Positions 14,288 to 22,028 of a stretch of DNA of 30,851 nt are shown here, in pieces; the stretch's first letter is position 1; each line of letters begins with the position of its first letter. This stretch comes from a virus. A program made the translations under genes and the position numbers. The DNA lies in IMG/VR virus record IMGVR_UViG_3300001341_000125, positions 1 to 30,851 of that record; one strand, given 5' to 3'. Below the pieces are notes generated by a model. That model saw nothing but the letters and a program-made list of their open reading frames with translations. It did not search any database and had not been told where the DNA came from.

Positions 14288-14943
14288 CCGCCTGCAGCGC
14301 AGCGCCTGTAGGTGCGGTTTCATCGCTTCCAGATTGGGGCCGTGTTGTAATTGTCGGTGGCGGGCCAAGCGTGCGTGCCCAGGTCGAACAATGGAATCCG
14401 TGGTCCGCGCAATCATGGTCTGTGATCGCCATCAACGAGGCATGGCGACTGTTGCCTGTTGAACGCATCGACATGCTTTACGCCTGTGATGTTGAATGGT
14501 GGCGCGTGAATGATGGCGCGCAATTTTTGAAAGCAGCATGCTGCATCAAGGCGTCACAAGACGAACGCGCATGTAAACAATGGCCTGATATCGATCGGGT
14601 CTGGATGCAAGATCCGCAGCGGTTTGTTTTTGGAGAGAAGGGCGAAATCGGCGGCGGCGGCAATAGCGGCTTTCAAGCGCTCAACCTGGCTGTCAGCATG
14701 GGTGCGACCGAAATCGCGCTCGTCGGTTTCGACTACACGATTGACAGGGGAACGCACTGGCATGGCGATCACGTCGCACCGCTTTGGAATCCCTTTCGCG
14801 ACACGTGTCGCAAATGGGTCGAGGACATGACGAAGGCCGCGCCCCAAATTGCCGCCGCCGGCGTGACTGTCTGGAATTGCTCGCCAGAGTCAGCGCTGAC
14901 TTGTTTTGAAAAGCGAGACCTTTCGATTGTTGCAACCGATTGA
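14284..14943 (+). CDS. GGPS-motif (DUF115/MAF-like) putative glycosyltransferase, copy B
   Basis: This 219-residue paralog of the protein at 12483 shares ordered blocks with it: GGPSVR (26-31), IN-A (50-53), YACDVEWW (66-73), SQDE (91-94), GNSGFQALNLAVSMG (126-140), LVGFD (146-150), THWHGDH (157-163) and WNCSPESALT (197-206). The spacing is mostly preserved, so the pair arose by duplication or from a common source. ATG 14284 is preferred for its ATGA overlap; ATG 14263 would add seven residues. It closes the sugar cassette. The conserved Asp after YAC and the HWHGDH block are the likeliest catalytic or ligand residues. Confidence 0.65.
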   Translation: MTACSAAPVGAVSSLPDWGRVVIVGGGPSVRAQVEQWNPWSAQSWSVIAINEAWRLLPVERIDMLYACDVEWWRVNDGAQFLKAACCIKASQDERACKQWPDIDRVWMQDPQRFVFGEKGEIGGGGNSGFQALNLAVSMGATEIALVGFDYTIDRGTHWHGDHVAPLWNPFRDTCRKWVEDMTKAAPQIAAAGVTVWNCSPESALTCFEKRDLSIVATD

Positions 14944-14964
14944 GTCCTTTGTGGAGGCCACGCC

Positions 14965-15261
14965 ATGCGAGTGCGATTTTTAGACGACTTCAATTTCATA
15001 CCGCCGGAAAACCGACAAACATCGGTTCTTTATAGGGCCGGGCGAACATATTCCGGCGTCCGCAAGATCGCGGTCACAATGGCAAAAGAAAAGGGCGTCT
15101 CATTGAAGGTGCTCGGATCTCAGCAAACGGACGACGAAAGGCAAGGCAATGGTGTCGCTGAAAGTCAGGGTCAAGAGACAGGATCGGCTGCGGAAACAAA
15201 TTCAGACGATCCCGCAGACGGTCAAGAAAAGGCTGGCAAAGGCAATCGACGACAACGCTGA
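14965..15261 (+). CDS. Small phage protein with acidic low-complexity tail
   Basis: The product is 98 residues long. GGAGG (14952-14956) lies 8 nt before ATG 14965. The first ~55 residues (VRFLDDFNFIPPEN, a short linker, then VLYRAGRTYSGVRKIAVTMA) resemble the 60-70 residue proteins often found among phage connector genes. The C-terminal ~40 residues are Gln/Glu/Asp/Gly-rich and disordered, and their DNA doubles as the start of the next gene (113 nt overlap in another frame). This gene would normally be adjacent to the head-closure gene, so the sugar cassette separates it from the head genes. The role is unknown. Confidence 0.6.
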   Translation: MRVRFLDDFNFIPPENRQTSVLYRAGRTYSGVRKIAVTMAKEKGVSLKVLGSQQTDDERQGNGVAESQGQETGSAAETNSDDPADGQEKAGKGNRRQR

Positions 15262-15532
15262 CGAGTTTGTTCGCGACGCAAAGCGTGACGTGGGCGTGCG
15301 GTCCGGGCGACTTCGCGACAGTATCGTCAAAGACGAGGTCGAGGGGACCGAGGGCCTGGCGGTTGAGGTCGAAACCGGCGTTTTTTATTCGCGCTTTGAG
15401 GAGTTCGGAACGGTCAACCGCCCGGCCAATCCATTTTTCTTCGTAAACTTCCGCGCGTTGACCCCGAAGTTCAAGCGCCGCATGGGCCGCGCTATGCGCG
15501 AAGGTATCAAAGAAAGTTTGTCGAAAACATGA
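15149..15532 (+). CDS. Tail completion protein, HK97 gp10-like
   Basis: This 127-residue protein matches the HK97-gp10 family: a very basic N-terminus, AKAIDDNADEFVRDAKRDV, then the signature VRSGRLRDSIV (50-60), a FYSRFEEFGTVNRPANPFFF segment (the F-E-F-G and P-x-P-F motif), and a basic end. It helps join and complete the tail at the head-proximal side. AAGGCAAGG precedes ATG 15149. It overlaps the upstream gene by 113 nt and the next by an ATGA. Confidence 0.88.
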   Translation: MVSLKVRVKRQDRLRKQIQTIPQTVKKRLAKAIDDNADEFVRDAKRDVGVRSGRLRDSIVKDEVEGTEGLAVEVETGVFYSRFEEFGTVNRPANPFFFVNFRALTPKFKRRMGRAMREGIKESLSKT

Positions 15533-15945
15533 GTGTTGATCAGTCCGCAGTCCAGGACGGTTTAGGCGCCGCCATAGAGACCGCTGCGGGCGCGTCGCCA
15601 GCGACCGAGCTCGCAAATCTGACGCGCGTAATGGGCGCGACCGACCGCGATGCGACTTACCCCTATGTGACTATCGGAGAATGCGAAGTGAACGCCGGCG
15701 GCACCGATTGCGCCGATACCGCTACGTTGATTTTTCCGATGCACATCTGGACCAAAGAAAAAGGCTTTACGCAGTGCAAGAAAATTGATGCCGCGCTGAT
15801 TGATCTCTTTGACGACACGCCATTTGCGGTAACCGGTCACACAGTTACAGGATGCTTTCACCGACGATCGCGATTCATGCGCGATCCGCAGCGCGGCATT
15901 CGTCATGGAATTACTGAACTGTTGATCCAGGTTGAAAAAACCTGA
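15529..15945 (+). CDS. Tail terminator-like protein (DUF3168)
   Basis: This 138-residue protein has the DUF3168 layout: an N-terminal helix ending in LTRVMGA, then ATYPYVTIGE, a beta strand ADTATLIFPMHIWTKEKG, a helix CKKIDAALIDLFDDTPF, and final strands ending in LLIQVEKT. Such proteins cap the tail tube at its head-proximal end. ATGA overlap with the gp10-like gene. A 225-nt non-coding stretch follows. Confidence 0.8.
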   Translation: MSVDQSAVQDGLGAAIETAAGASPATELANLTRVMGATDRDATYPYVTIGECEVNAGGTDCADTATLIFPMHIWTKEKGFTQCKKIDAALIDLFDDTPFAVTGHTVTGCFHRRSRFMRDPQRGIRHGITELLIQVEKT

Positions 15946-16170
15946 CACAGCACAAGCCGTCTTAGAGCCAATTCACGACTAGCTGCAGCACCGTTCCGGC
16001 GCGCGCAGTCGCCCCACTGATCCATCTCCAACATCGCAGAGCACGCGTCCATCGCGTGGCGTTTCGCATTTCTTGCGACGCGCCTGCGATGAGCCGGCGT
16101 GCGCCCTGACACGCGTCGGAATGACGTGTGCGGACGAAATCAATCCCGCCATAACAAAGGAGATTACATC
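15946..16170. other. Non-coding stretch before the tail-tube gene
   Basis: No frame here is convincing: the longer readings lack ribosome sites. It contains CACGCG/CGCGTG (6-bp stem, TCCAT loop, about 16040-16056) and further GC-rich imperfect repeats near 16076-16132, then an AAAGGAG ribosome site at 16156-16162. It may hold an internal promoter or an mRNA-processing structure for the abundant tail-tube message. I see no strong -35/-10 pair. Confidence 0.5.
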
Positions 16171-16614
16171 ATGGCGCCACCTACCACCTTCGTCGGCGCG
16201 AAGGTTCTCATCAAAGTCGGCGACGGTGCGTCGCCGGAAGTATTTGCGCATCCGTGCTTGATTAATTCTACGCGGTCTGTGGAAGGCGCGGCGACGACTG
16301 TCGACAGCGTTATTCCGGATTGCAACGATCAATCACTGCCGGCCTGGATAACGCGGGACAAGGACAGTCTTTCCTACACCGTCAGTGGCGAAGGGGTCGT
16401 TCACGCGGACGATATTGAGTCCTACGTCAATTGGCTCAAGCAGACAGCGCCTAAAAACTGTCAGATTGAGATCAATAACGGCGGAACCGGGCAAACGTTA
16501 TCGGGGTCGTTCCACCTTACCGCGTTTAGTGTCAACGCTGAGCGTGAAAACCGGGCAACCGTTTCGATCACGCTGCTTTCGACCGGCGAAGTAACGAACG
16601 CTGCAAACTCGTAA
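16171..16614 (+). CDS. Major tail (tube) protein
   Basis: This 147-residue beta-rich protein has the Phage_tail_2/TP901-1-like layout: TTFVGAKVLIKVGDG, then INSTRSVEGAATTVDS, a middle YTVSGEGVVHADDIESY, an INNGGTGQTLSGSFHLTAF strand pair and a final strand ATVSITLLSTGEV. It polymerises into the tail tube. AAAGGAG at 16156-16162 sits 8 nt before ATG 16171, which excludes the upstream GTG-type extension from 16099. It is followed by the tail chaperone genes and tape measure, the canonical order. Confidence 0.87.
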   Translation: MAPPTTFVGAKVLIKVGDGASPEVFAHPCLINSTRSVEGAATTVDSVIPDCNDQSLPAWITRDKDSLSYTVSGEGVVHADDIESYVNWLKQTAPKNCQIEINNGGTGQTLSGSFHLTAFSVNAERENRATVSITLLSTGEVTNAANS

Positions 16615-17042
16615 TGAGTCGGCGAGGAACCGTAGAGCTCCAATTCGCGGACGGGACGCACTTGTTCCGTCTGCGGATCGGCGAGCTTATTGAGCTACAG
16701 GAAAAATGCGACGCGGGCCCGGCCCATATTTTGATGCGGCTGTCGTCGCAGGCGTGGCATGTCAATGACGTAAAGGAAACGCTGCGGCTTGGACTCATTG
16801 GCGGCGGCAAAACCGCAGCGCAAGCGCACGCCCTTATTCAACGATATGTCGTCGGCCCGACCGACGACCCGGTGCCCTTGGCGCCGCTTGTCTTAACGGC
16901 GGAGCTCGTATTGTCCGCGGCGCTTTACGGCGTGGAGGATGAAAACGCCCCAAAGTCGGATCCGGCGACGGACGAGATCCCCTCGAGCGAGGAAAGCTCC
17001 GATGGGGAGACTGGTACGGCGCCGGCGCCGCCATCGGCATGA
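16614..17042 (+). CDS. Tail assembly chaperone, GTA gp10-like (TAC_11), upstream frame
   Basis: This 142-residue protein begins at the ATG of a TAATG overlap. RRGTVELQFADGTHLFRLRI, IGELIELQEKCDAG, and an LRLGLIGGGKTAAQAHALI helix match the GTA-gp10/TAC_11 tail chaperone family, which helps wrap tape measure during tail assembly. The C-terminal ~35 residues after the slippery site are disordered (Asp, Ser, Pro, Ala), as expected for the unshifted end of a lambda G-type protein. Its last codons overlap the next small frame, and a CCCAAAG heptamer at 16949-16955 would let part of the ribosomes shift into it. Confidence 0.85.
   Translation: MSRRGTVELQFADGTHLFRLRIGELIELQEKCDAGPAHILMRLSSQAWHVNDVKETLRLGLIGGGKTAAQAHALIQRYVVGPTDDPVPLAPLVLTAELVLSAALYGVEDENAPKSDPATDEIPSSEESSDGETGTAPAPPSA
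16949..16955 (+). promoter_or_regulatory. Programmed -1 frameshift site CCCAAAG
   Basis: The heptamer is in the correct phase (C CCA AAG, where GCC CCA AAG are zero-frame codons at 16947-16955). The -1 frame has a TGA nine nt before it (16940-16942), then stays open to 17194. A CCTCG/CGAGG hairpin lies about 25 nt downstream. The product would be 114 zero-frame residues plus 79 from the -1 frame, about 193 in all. Confidence 0.7.
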
Positions 17043-17194
17043 CCCCCGATGCGGTCGACGGCTGTTCGCTTTGGCAATTTGGACACGCTGTCGACGGCGT
17101 CATCACCGCAAAGAATGGCGGGCAAGCGCCCGTTTCACCGCCGACGTTTGAAGAATTCGATCAGGCGGTCCTCGAAGATTTGATGAGGTCTTAA
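17039..17194 (+). CDS. Small tail chaperone domain (T-like), also reached by -1 frameshift
   Basis: This 51-residue frame starts at an ATGA overlap. It contains MTPDAVDGCSLWQFGHAV and an FEEFDQAVLEDL end, a pattern I know from small genes after GTA-gp10-like chaperones. Reading the same -1 frame upstream to the slippery site adds RWGDWYGAGAAIG, which continues the fold sensibly. That suggests the main product is the frameshifted fusion, as for lambda G-T, while the ATG may also be used alone. It binds tape measure in the lambda model. Tape measure follows 4 nt downstream. Confidence 0.72.
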   Translation: MTPDAVDGCSLWQFGHAVDGVITAKNGGQAPVSPPTFEEFDQAVLEDLMRS

Positions 17195-17198
17195 AGCC

Positions 17199-19730
17199 AT
17201 GGTGCAGGAAACCGAAGTTCTGGTCACGGAACTGCGCGCGGACATCAAAAAATATGAGGCGGCGCTTCGCAAACAGGTGAACGCAACGAATAAGGCGGCG
17301 CGAGATACAGAGCGTCGATTCAACCGCCTTAGCAAAAAAGTGGAACGCGACAGCAACAACATCGCGCGCAGCATCAGTCGCGGTTTTTCTGGCGCGCAAA
17401 AAGCGGCGATCGGTCTGTTCGGCGTTTTGAGCGTCGGATCCGGCCTTCGGCTTCTGGATAGCGTGTCACGCCAGTCGATCAGCGCCGGCGACGACCTGGC
17501 GAAAATGGCGGCGGCGGTTGATATTTCAGTTGAGAGATTGGACGCATTGCGTTTCGCGGCACAACGGTCCGGGGGCACGATTTCCGGTCTCGACACTGGC
17601 ATTCTAAAGTTCACAAAATCAATCGGTGAAGCGCGCGCGAATACCGGCGCGCTTTTTACGCTTTTGGATCGCATCGATCCCGGCGTGCTGAACGAGTTGC
17701 AAAATGCGTCGAGCACCGAACAAGCGCTCGACATTTTGTTTGAGCGGCTGAAAAACAGCGAGGATGCATTCGAAAGGAACGCGATCGCATCCGCAGCGTT
17801 TGGACGAACCGCTGGTAAGGCCTTCGCAAAGCTATCACTGGAAGTCGATGGCTTGCTTTCCGACTTTCAAAAACTCGGTGGCGGGATCGGCACTGAGCTC
17901 GCGAAGGAAGCGGAGGAAGCCGAGGACCGCCTAACGGATCTAGATGTTGTTCTGAAAAACCGTCTCAATGTTACTGTCCTTGAAAATATCGAAGGCTTCA
18001 TACAGTTCAAAACACTGATGAACGATATTGCGACGGGCGCGGTCGGTTTCGCCGCGAATGTCGGCAACGCGGCGAACGCGCTAGATCGTTTCTTTGATCG
18101 GCTGCCCGGCGCGACCATCCGCGATGAGTCGCAGGTCGATGATTTGCTCGTGCGTCGCGAGCGACTATTGATGAAAATCGATGAACAGCTCGCGCGTATC
18201 GGTGAAGCGCGTCAGCGGATCGAAGACAGCACAGGCCTCGGTTCAAATTTCTTAGATTCGATCGACGAAAGCGGCATTGAAAAACGCCGCAATACCCTGC
18301 GCGAACTTTCATTAGAGTTGCTCAAAGTCAACAAGGCGATTGATGAGGGGCGCCGCCGCGACGCGCGCGCTGCGGTCGCTCAAGCTGATGCGTCTGGCGG
18401 GGCGCCTGTCGGCGGCGGTTTTGTAGATCCGCGACGGCTTGAGGAAACCGAAAAGCTGATCGCGGACATCGAAAGCGCTTGGCGCGACGCGTTCGAAACA
18501 GAGGCGGAAGGTATTGAGCGGACCAGGCGTGAGCGCATTGAAGCGCTACAAGAAAGTGTGGCGGGCGAGCAAGAGCGCGCACGAGCGATCAAGCAAATCA
18601 ATGAAACCGCCGATGAACAACTCCGCATCATTCGCGAAAATCAAGCGCAAGAGGAACGAGACTTTGTTGATGCGTTGGTCGATCAACGTGATCGTGCAAC
18701 AGGCCGAATTATTGCGGCAACGGTCCGCGAGTTTGATGCACGCGAACGACAGATCAACGAAGAAATCCAAAACGAAGAACGCCGCAATACCGCTCTGCAG
18801 GCCCTCGTCGAGGAGCGCGCAGCGTTTGAAGCTTTTGAGCGCGCTAACCTTCCTGGATCTGGATTGACGGATTTTGAGGAACAGATCCGGGAGATCGCGA
18901 CTTTCGAAGCCGAAAAAATGGCGGTGATCAAAGACGCATTTGACGCACAGTTGATCACACTGGCGGAATTCGAGGCGCGGCGTCGGAACATCATTGAGGA
19001 GAGCGAATCCGAAATCACAGCGTTCCGAAAGGCAATGTTAGCGACACAATTGTCGGACGCGTCGGGAACATTCGGTGCGCTTGCCGGTATCGTCAAAGAC
19101 TTCGCCGGCGAGACGTCGTCAACGTATCAGGCCTTGTTTGCGGTGCAAAAGGCCTTTGCGGTGTCGTCTGCCATCGTGTCGACGTCGAATGCGGTGACGA
19201 AGGCGCTTGAAAGCGCGCCGCCGCCGATCAATTTCGTCAACGCTGCATTAGTCGCTGCGGCTGGCGCCGCCGAGGTGGCGACAATCGCGAGCCAGGGCTT
19301 CCGTCAGGGTGGACGCATTGTCGGTCCAGGCGGGCCAACGGACGATGCTATTCCGGCCTTGGTTGATGGTCGACGCCCGATTGCTGTTTCCAATGGCGAA
19401 TTTATCGTCAATGCGGAAGCAACAAGTCGGAACCTGGCGCTGTTAAAGGCAATCAATGCGGGTCGCGGCTTTCAGGGCGGCGGGCTCGCCGGCTTGGGCG
19501 CACCGCAAATCGCACCGCCGCGGTTGAATGCGGCCGCTCCAATGCGCCCCCCAATTGTCAACGTTCCTGAAACATCGGTTCCCGTCACAGTGAATAATTT
19601 TATTGATCCGGTGCAGGTCGTTAACGCGGCGCTTTCCACGCGGTCAGGCCAAAAAGCGGTTCTGAACGTAATCCAGCGCAATCGATCGACGGTGAACGCC
19701 GATTTGGGGGCGGGCGGCCGTGTCTCTTGA
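17199..19730 (+). CDS. Tape measure protein
   Basis: This 843-residue protein sets tail length and is ejected during DNA entry. Residues 1-60 are a basic coiled coil. There are Ala/Gly-rich hydrophobic stretches around 65-85 and again near 640-710 (including IVSTSNAVTKALESAPPPI and NAALVAAAGAAEVATIA), with long Glu/Arg coiled coils between about 405 and 600. The C-terminal VVNAALSTRSGQKAVLNVIQ and the GGRIVGPGGPTDDAIPALVD segment are common in tape measures. It is the largest tail-core gene. Lambda H has 853 residues for a ~135-nm tail, so a similar length is expected. It overlaps the next gene by 11 nt. Confidence 0.92.
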   Translation: MVQETEVLVTELRADIKKYEAALRKQVNATNKAARDTERRFNRLSKKVERDSNNIARSISRGFSGAQKAAIGLFGVLSVGSGLRLLDSVSRQSISAGDDLAKMAAAVDISVERLDALRFAAQRSGGTISGLDTGILKFTKSIGEARANTGALFTLLDRIDPGVLNELQNASSTEQALDILFERLKNSEDAFERNAIASAAFGRTAGKAFAKLSLEVDGLLSDFQKLGGGIGTELAKEAEEAEDRLTDLDVVLKNRLNVTVLENIEGFIQFKTLMNDIATGAVGFAANVGNAANALDRFFDRLPGATIRDESQVDDLLVRRERLLMKIDEQLARIGEARQRIEDSTGLGSNFLDSIDESGIEKRRNTLRELSLELLKVNKAIDEGRRRDARAAVAQADASGGAPVGGGFVDPRRLEETEKLIADIESAWRDAFETEAEGIERTRRERIEALQESVAGEQERARAIKQINETADEQLRIIRENQAQEERDFVDALVDQRDRATGRIIAATVREFDARERQINEEIQNEERRNTALQALVEERAAFEAFERANLPGSGLTDFEEQIREIATFEAEKMAVIKDAFDAQLITLAEFEARRRNIIEESESEITAFRKAMLATQLSDASGTFGALAGIVKDFAGETSSTYQALFAVQKAFAVSSAIVSTSNAVTKALESAPPPINFVNAALVAAAGAAEVATIASQGFRQGGRIVGPGGPTDDAIPALVDGRRPIAVSNGEFIVNAEATSRNLALLKAINAGRGFQGGGLAGLGAPQIAPPRLNAAAPMRPPIVNVPETSVPVTVNNFIDPVQVVNAALSTRSGQKAVLNVIQRNRSTVNADLGAGGRVS

Positions 19731-20913
19731 AACGAATGCGATTCTTTTCGACCATCCGATTTATCCGTATGCGCCTTTCACAGTCGCCCTCGATTACCTG
19801 ACGCAGATCGTTCGGTCCGAAAACGGATTTGAACAACGTCGCGCGCGTCGCGAGCGTCCCCGAAAGACGTTGACGTTGCCGGTGCGCGCCGGCGGCGCTT
19901 GCTATCGGTCGCTGTTGCGTGAGTTGCATATCAATCAACGTGCGCCCTTCGCGGTTCCGGATCTTTCGCGGCGCATTGCATCGATCTCGACAATGCCGGC
20001 GGCGTCAACGCAGATCACCGTTGCGTCGGTTCCCGTCTGGCTCGCCGGATCGGAAACGGTGATCCTGATTGACAAGTCGAGGGTCGAAACGCGAACGGTC
20101 AGTAGCATCGGGTCCGGCGGCGTTATTACGTTCAACGAGGTCAATTCGACTGAATGGCCGATCGGTACAAAAATCGCGCCGGCGCTGTCTTGTCGGTTTA
20201 ACCAAAGCGCTCAGGCGCGTCGCTCGCGTAACGACTTTGCCGAGCTCACAAGTCTAACGTTTGATGTTGTTCCGATGTTTGAGCGATATGACGAGCCGGC
20301 TGCGGCTTCGTCGACATTCAACTCGCGAGAATTGTTCATCACGCCGCCGCGTGACGTGCAGCCGGTCAGCGTCCGACATCTCGGCGAGCTGGAGACAATC
20401 GATTTTGGGGCTGGCGCCGTCGCCTTTCGCGAGCCGGTCGACTTCAACACGCTGAGCGATAGCTTTGTCTATGAGGGCTGCAGCCAGTCTGCGTCGGCGG
20501 AATTGGTCGACCTCTTTGTTCGCAACCGCGGCCGGCGCACATCGTTTTATGCGCCGACATTCAGCTATGATCTATTGCCGGTGGGATCGTCGTCGGGAAC
20601 AACACTGACCGTCGCGACTGCGGACGTTGCCGCCAAATATGGCGGGTCGCCCGCGCAGAACGTTTTCAAAAACATCGCGGTTCAATATGCGGACGGCACC
20701 TGGCAAGCAATTGCTGTCAGTTCCTTCGCCGAAAATGGATCGAACACAGACCTAACGCTCGGCACAGCGTTGTCGTCATCGGTGTCACCGTCGACAGTCC
20801 GCCGGATTTCTTGGCTATTACGCCGGCGCTTTGCGTCGGACCGCCTGCAGTTTGATTGGTTTAACGATCGGGCGACGGTTACGTTGCCACTGCAGTCTTT
20901 GGAGGATGTTTGA
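19720..20913 (+). CDS. Minor tail protein, distal-tail-like
   Basis: This 397-residue beta-rich protein starts with GTG overlapping the tape-measure end. It contains the block NGFEQRRARRERPRKTL (36-52), resembling the start of DUF2460/distal tail proteins of the GTA type. The middle region has Thr/Ser-rich strands, and the end is WLLRRRFASDRLQFDWFNDR. The position between tape measure and the DUF2163 hub matches GTA gene order, where this slot forms the ring below the tube. Similarity is moderate and the length is greater than the 200-residue GTA version because of an inserted middle domain. Stop/start overlap TGATG with the next gene. Confidence 0.7.
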   Translation: MSLETNAILFDHPIYPYAPFTVALDYLTQIVRSENGFEQRRARRERPRKTLTLPVRAGGACYRSLLRELHINQRAPFAVPDLSRRIASISTMPAASTQITVASVPVWLAGSETVILIDKSRVETRTVSSIGSGGVITFNEVNSTEWPIGTKIAPALSCRFNQSAQARRSRNDFAELTSLTFDVVPMFERYDEPAAASSTFNSRELFITPPRDVQPVSVRHLGELETIDFGAGAVAFREPVDFNTLSDSFVYEGCSQSASAELVDLFVRNRGRRTSFYAPTFSYDLLPVGSSSGTTLTVATADVAAKYGGSPAQNVFKNIAVQYADGTWQAIAVSSFAENGSNTDLTLGTALSSSVSPSTVRRISWLLRRRFASDRLQFDWFNDRATVTLPLQSLEDV

Positions 20914-21785
20914 TGACCTTCGAAACGGCGGAAGAAAGCAACGAAGGCGGCGCGCCGGTAGAGCTCTACAAGTTTGTGTACGGCGGCGTTGCGGGATCGT
21001 CACCGCCGCCGTCGCAATATCTATTCAATAATGCCGATGAGAACATCACGGATACGGCGGAAGCGTTGACCTATACTCCGCTAGCGATCTCACGCGATAA
21101 CATCCGCTCTAACGGCACACTTGATCACGCGACCATCACCTTGCAAGTGCCGGAAGCGACTGACCTCGCCGATCTATTTCTTGTATTCCCGCCGCCGCAA
21201 CCGGTCACGCTGCAGATCAGACAGGGGCATATAGGCGAAACGGATTATCCGGTCGCCTGGACGGGCCGTATCGTCGGCGCAAAGCGCGTCGGCGGTGTCT
21301 GCGAATTGTCCGCGCAAGGTGTTGCGACAGCGCTTGCGCGCGCAGGCCTGCGCCGGCGCTACTCTTTGTATTGTCCTTACGTTCTTTATGACCCGGACAC
21401 CTGCAAAGCGTCGGAAGCGGCCGTTACGCTGACAGGGATTTCATTGACGTCGTTCACCGGCCAGACGCTGACTGTTCCGTCAGGCTGGAACGGATCTGTC
21501 GCGGTTACAAAATACAACGGCGGCCGCGTCAAATGGACGAACGAGACAACAGGCCTTGTCGAAACTCGTCGCATTTTGTCCGCGACGACGACGTCGATTC
21601 TGATCGCCGGTCTGATCCGCGGCTTAACTGCAGGTGTTTCGCCGGGGCCGTTGACGGTCATTCCCGGTTGCAATCGTCGCGGCGAGGACCAGGACTGCCA
21701 GGTCATTCACAACAACATCAACAATTTCGGCGGGTTCGAATATCTGCCGCAAGACAATCCGCACGCGAAAAACAACTTCTATTGA
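20913..21785 (+). CDS. Tail hub protein, DUF2163/BR0599 family
   Basis: This is a 290-residue product. GGAGGA at 20901-20906 lies 6 nt before ATG 20913, which decides it over TTG 20910. The family signature is clear at the end: PGCNRRGEDQDCQ, then NINNFGGFEYLPQDNPH, plus an earlier CPYVLYDPDTCKA. The four cysteines around these motifs likely bind a metal or form the iron-sulfur cluster reported for related tail-tip proteins (that detail is from family knowledge). It forms the baseplate hub joining the distal tail ring to the large tail-tip protein, as in gene transfer agents. Confidence 0.85.
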   Translation: MTFETAEESNEGGAPVELYKFVYGGVAGSSPPPSQYLFNNADENITDTAEALTYTPLAISRDNIRSNGTLDHATITLQVPEATDLADLFLVFPPPQPVTLQIRQGHIGETDYPVAWTGRIVGAKRVGGVCELSAQGVATALARAGLRRRYSLYCPYVLYDPDTCKASEAAVTLTGISLTSFTGQTLTVPSGWNGSVAVTKYNGGRVKWTNETTGLVETRRILSATTTSILIAGLIRGLTAGVSPGPLTVIPGCNRRGEDQDCQVIHNNINNFGGFEYLPQDNPHAKNNFY

Positions 21786-21794
21786 GGGTGTACC

Positions 21795-22028
21795 ATGGCC
21801 ATTTTTGCAATCCTCGCGGCCGTCGCGGCCGTCGCGACGGCTGTCGTGTCATTCGTTTTGCGACCGAAGGCAAAACGTCAGCAACCGGATGAATTCGCAG
21901 AACTGACATCGCCAACATCCGGCGAGGGCCGGCACATTCCGGTCATAATGGGCCGCGCCAAAAGTCAAGCGCCGAACGTGCTCGCATACATGGACAAGAA
22001 CACGACGGTTGGCGAGGTGAACGCCTGA
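21795..22028 (+). CDS. Small tail-tip protein with N-terminal hydrophobic segment
   Basis: This 77-residue protein starts at ATG 21795 behind GAGGGTG. Residues 2-22 are a hydrophobic Ala/Val helix (FAILAAVAAVATAVVSFVL) followed by RPKAK. The rest reads PTSGEGRHIPVIMGRAKSQA, resembling the start of large phage tail-tip/host-specificity proteins, where an IPV-V-G-x-x-x-x-x-PN motif precedes the body of the protein. The remainder of that family pattern is found in the gene at 22257. This may therefore be the detached N-terminus of the tail-tip protein. It ends in TGATG overlap with the next gene. Confidence 0.68.
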   Translation: MAIFAILAAVAAVATAVVSFVLRPKAKRQQPDEFAELTSPTSGEGRHIPVIMGRAKSQAPNVLAYMDKNTTVGEVNA

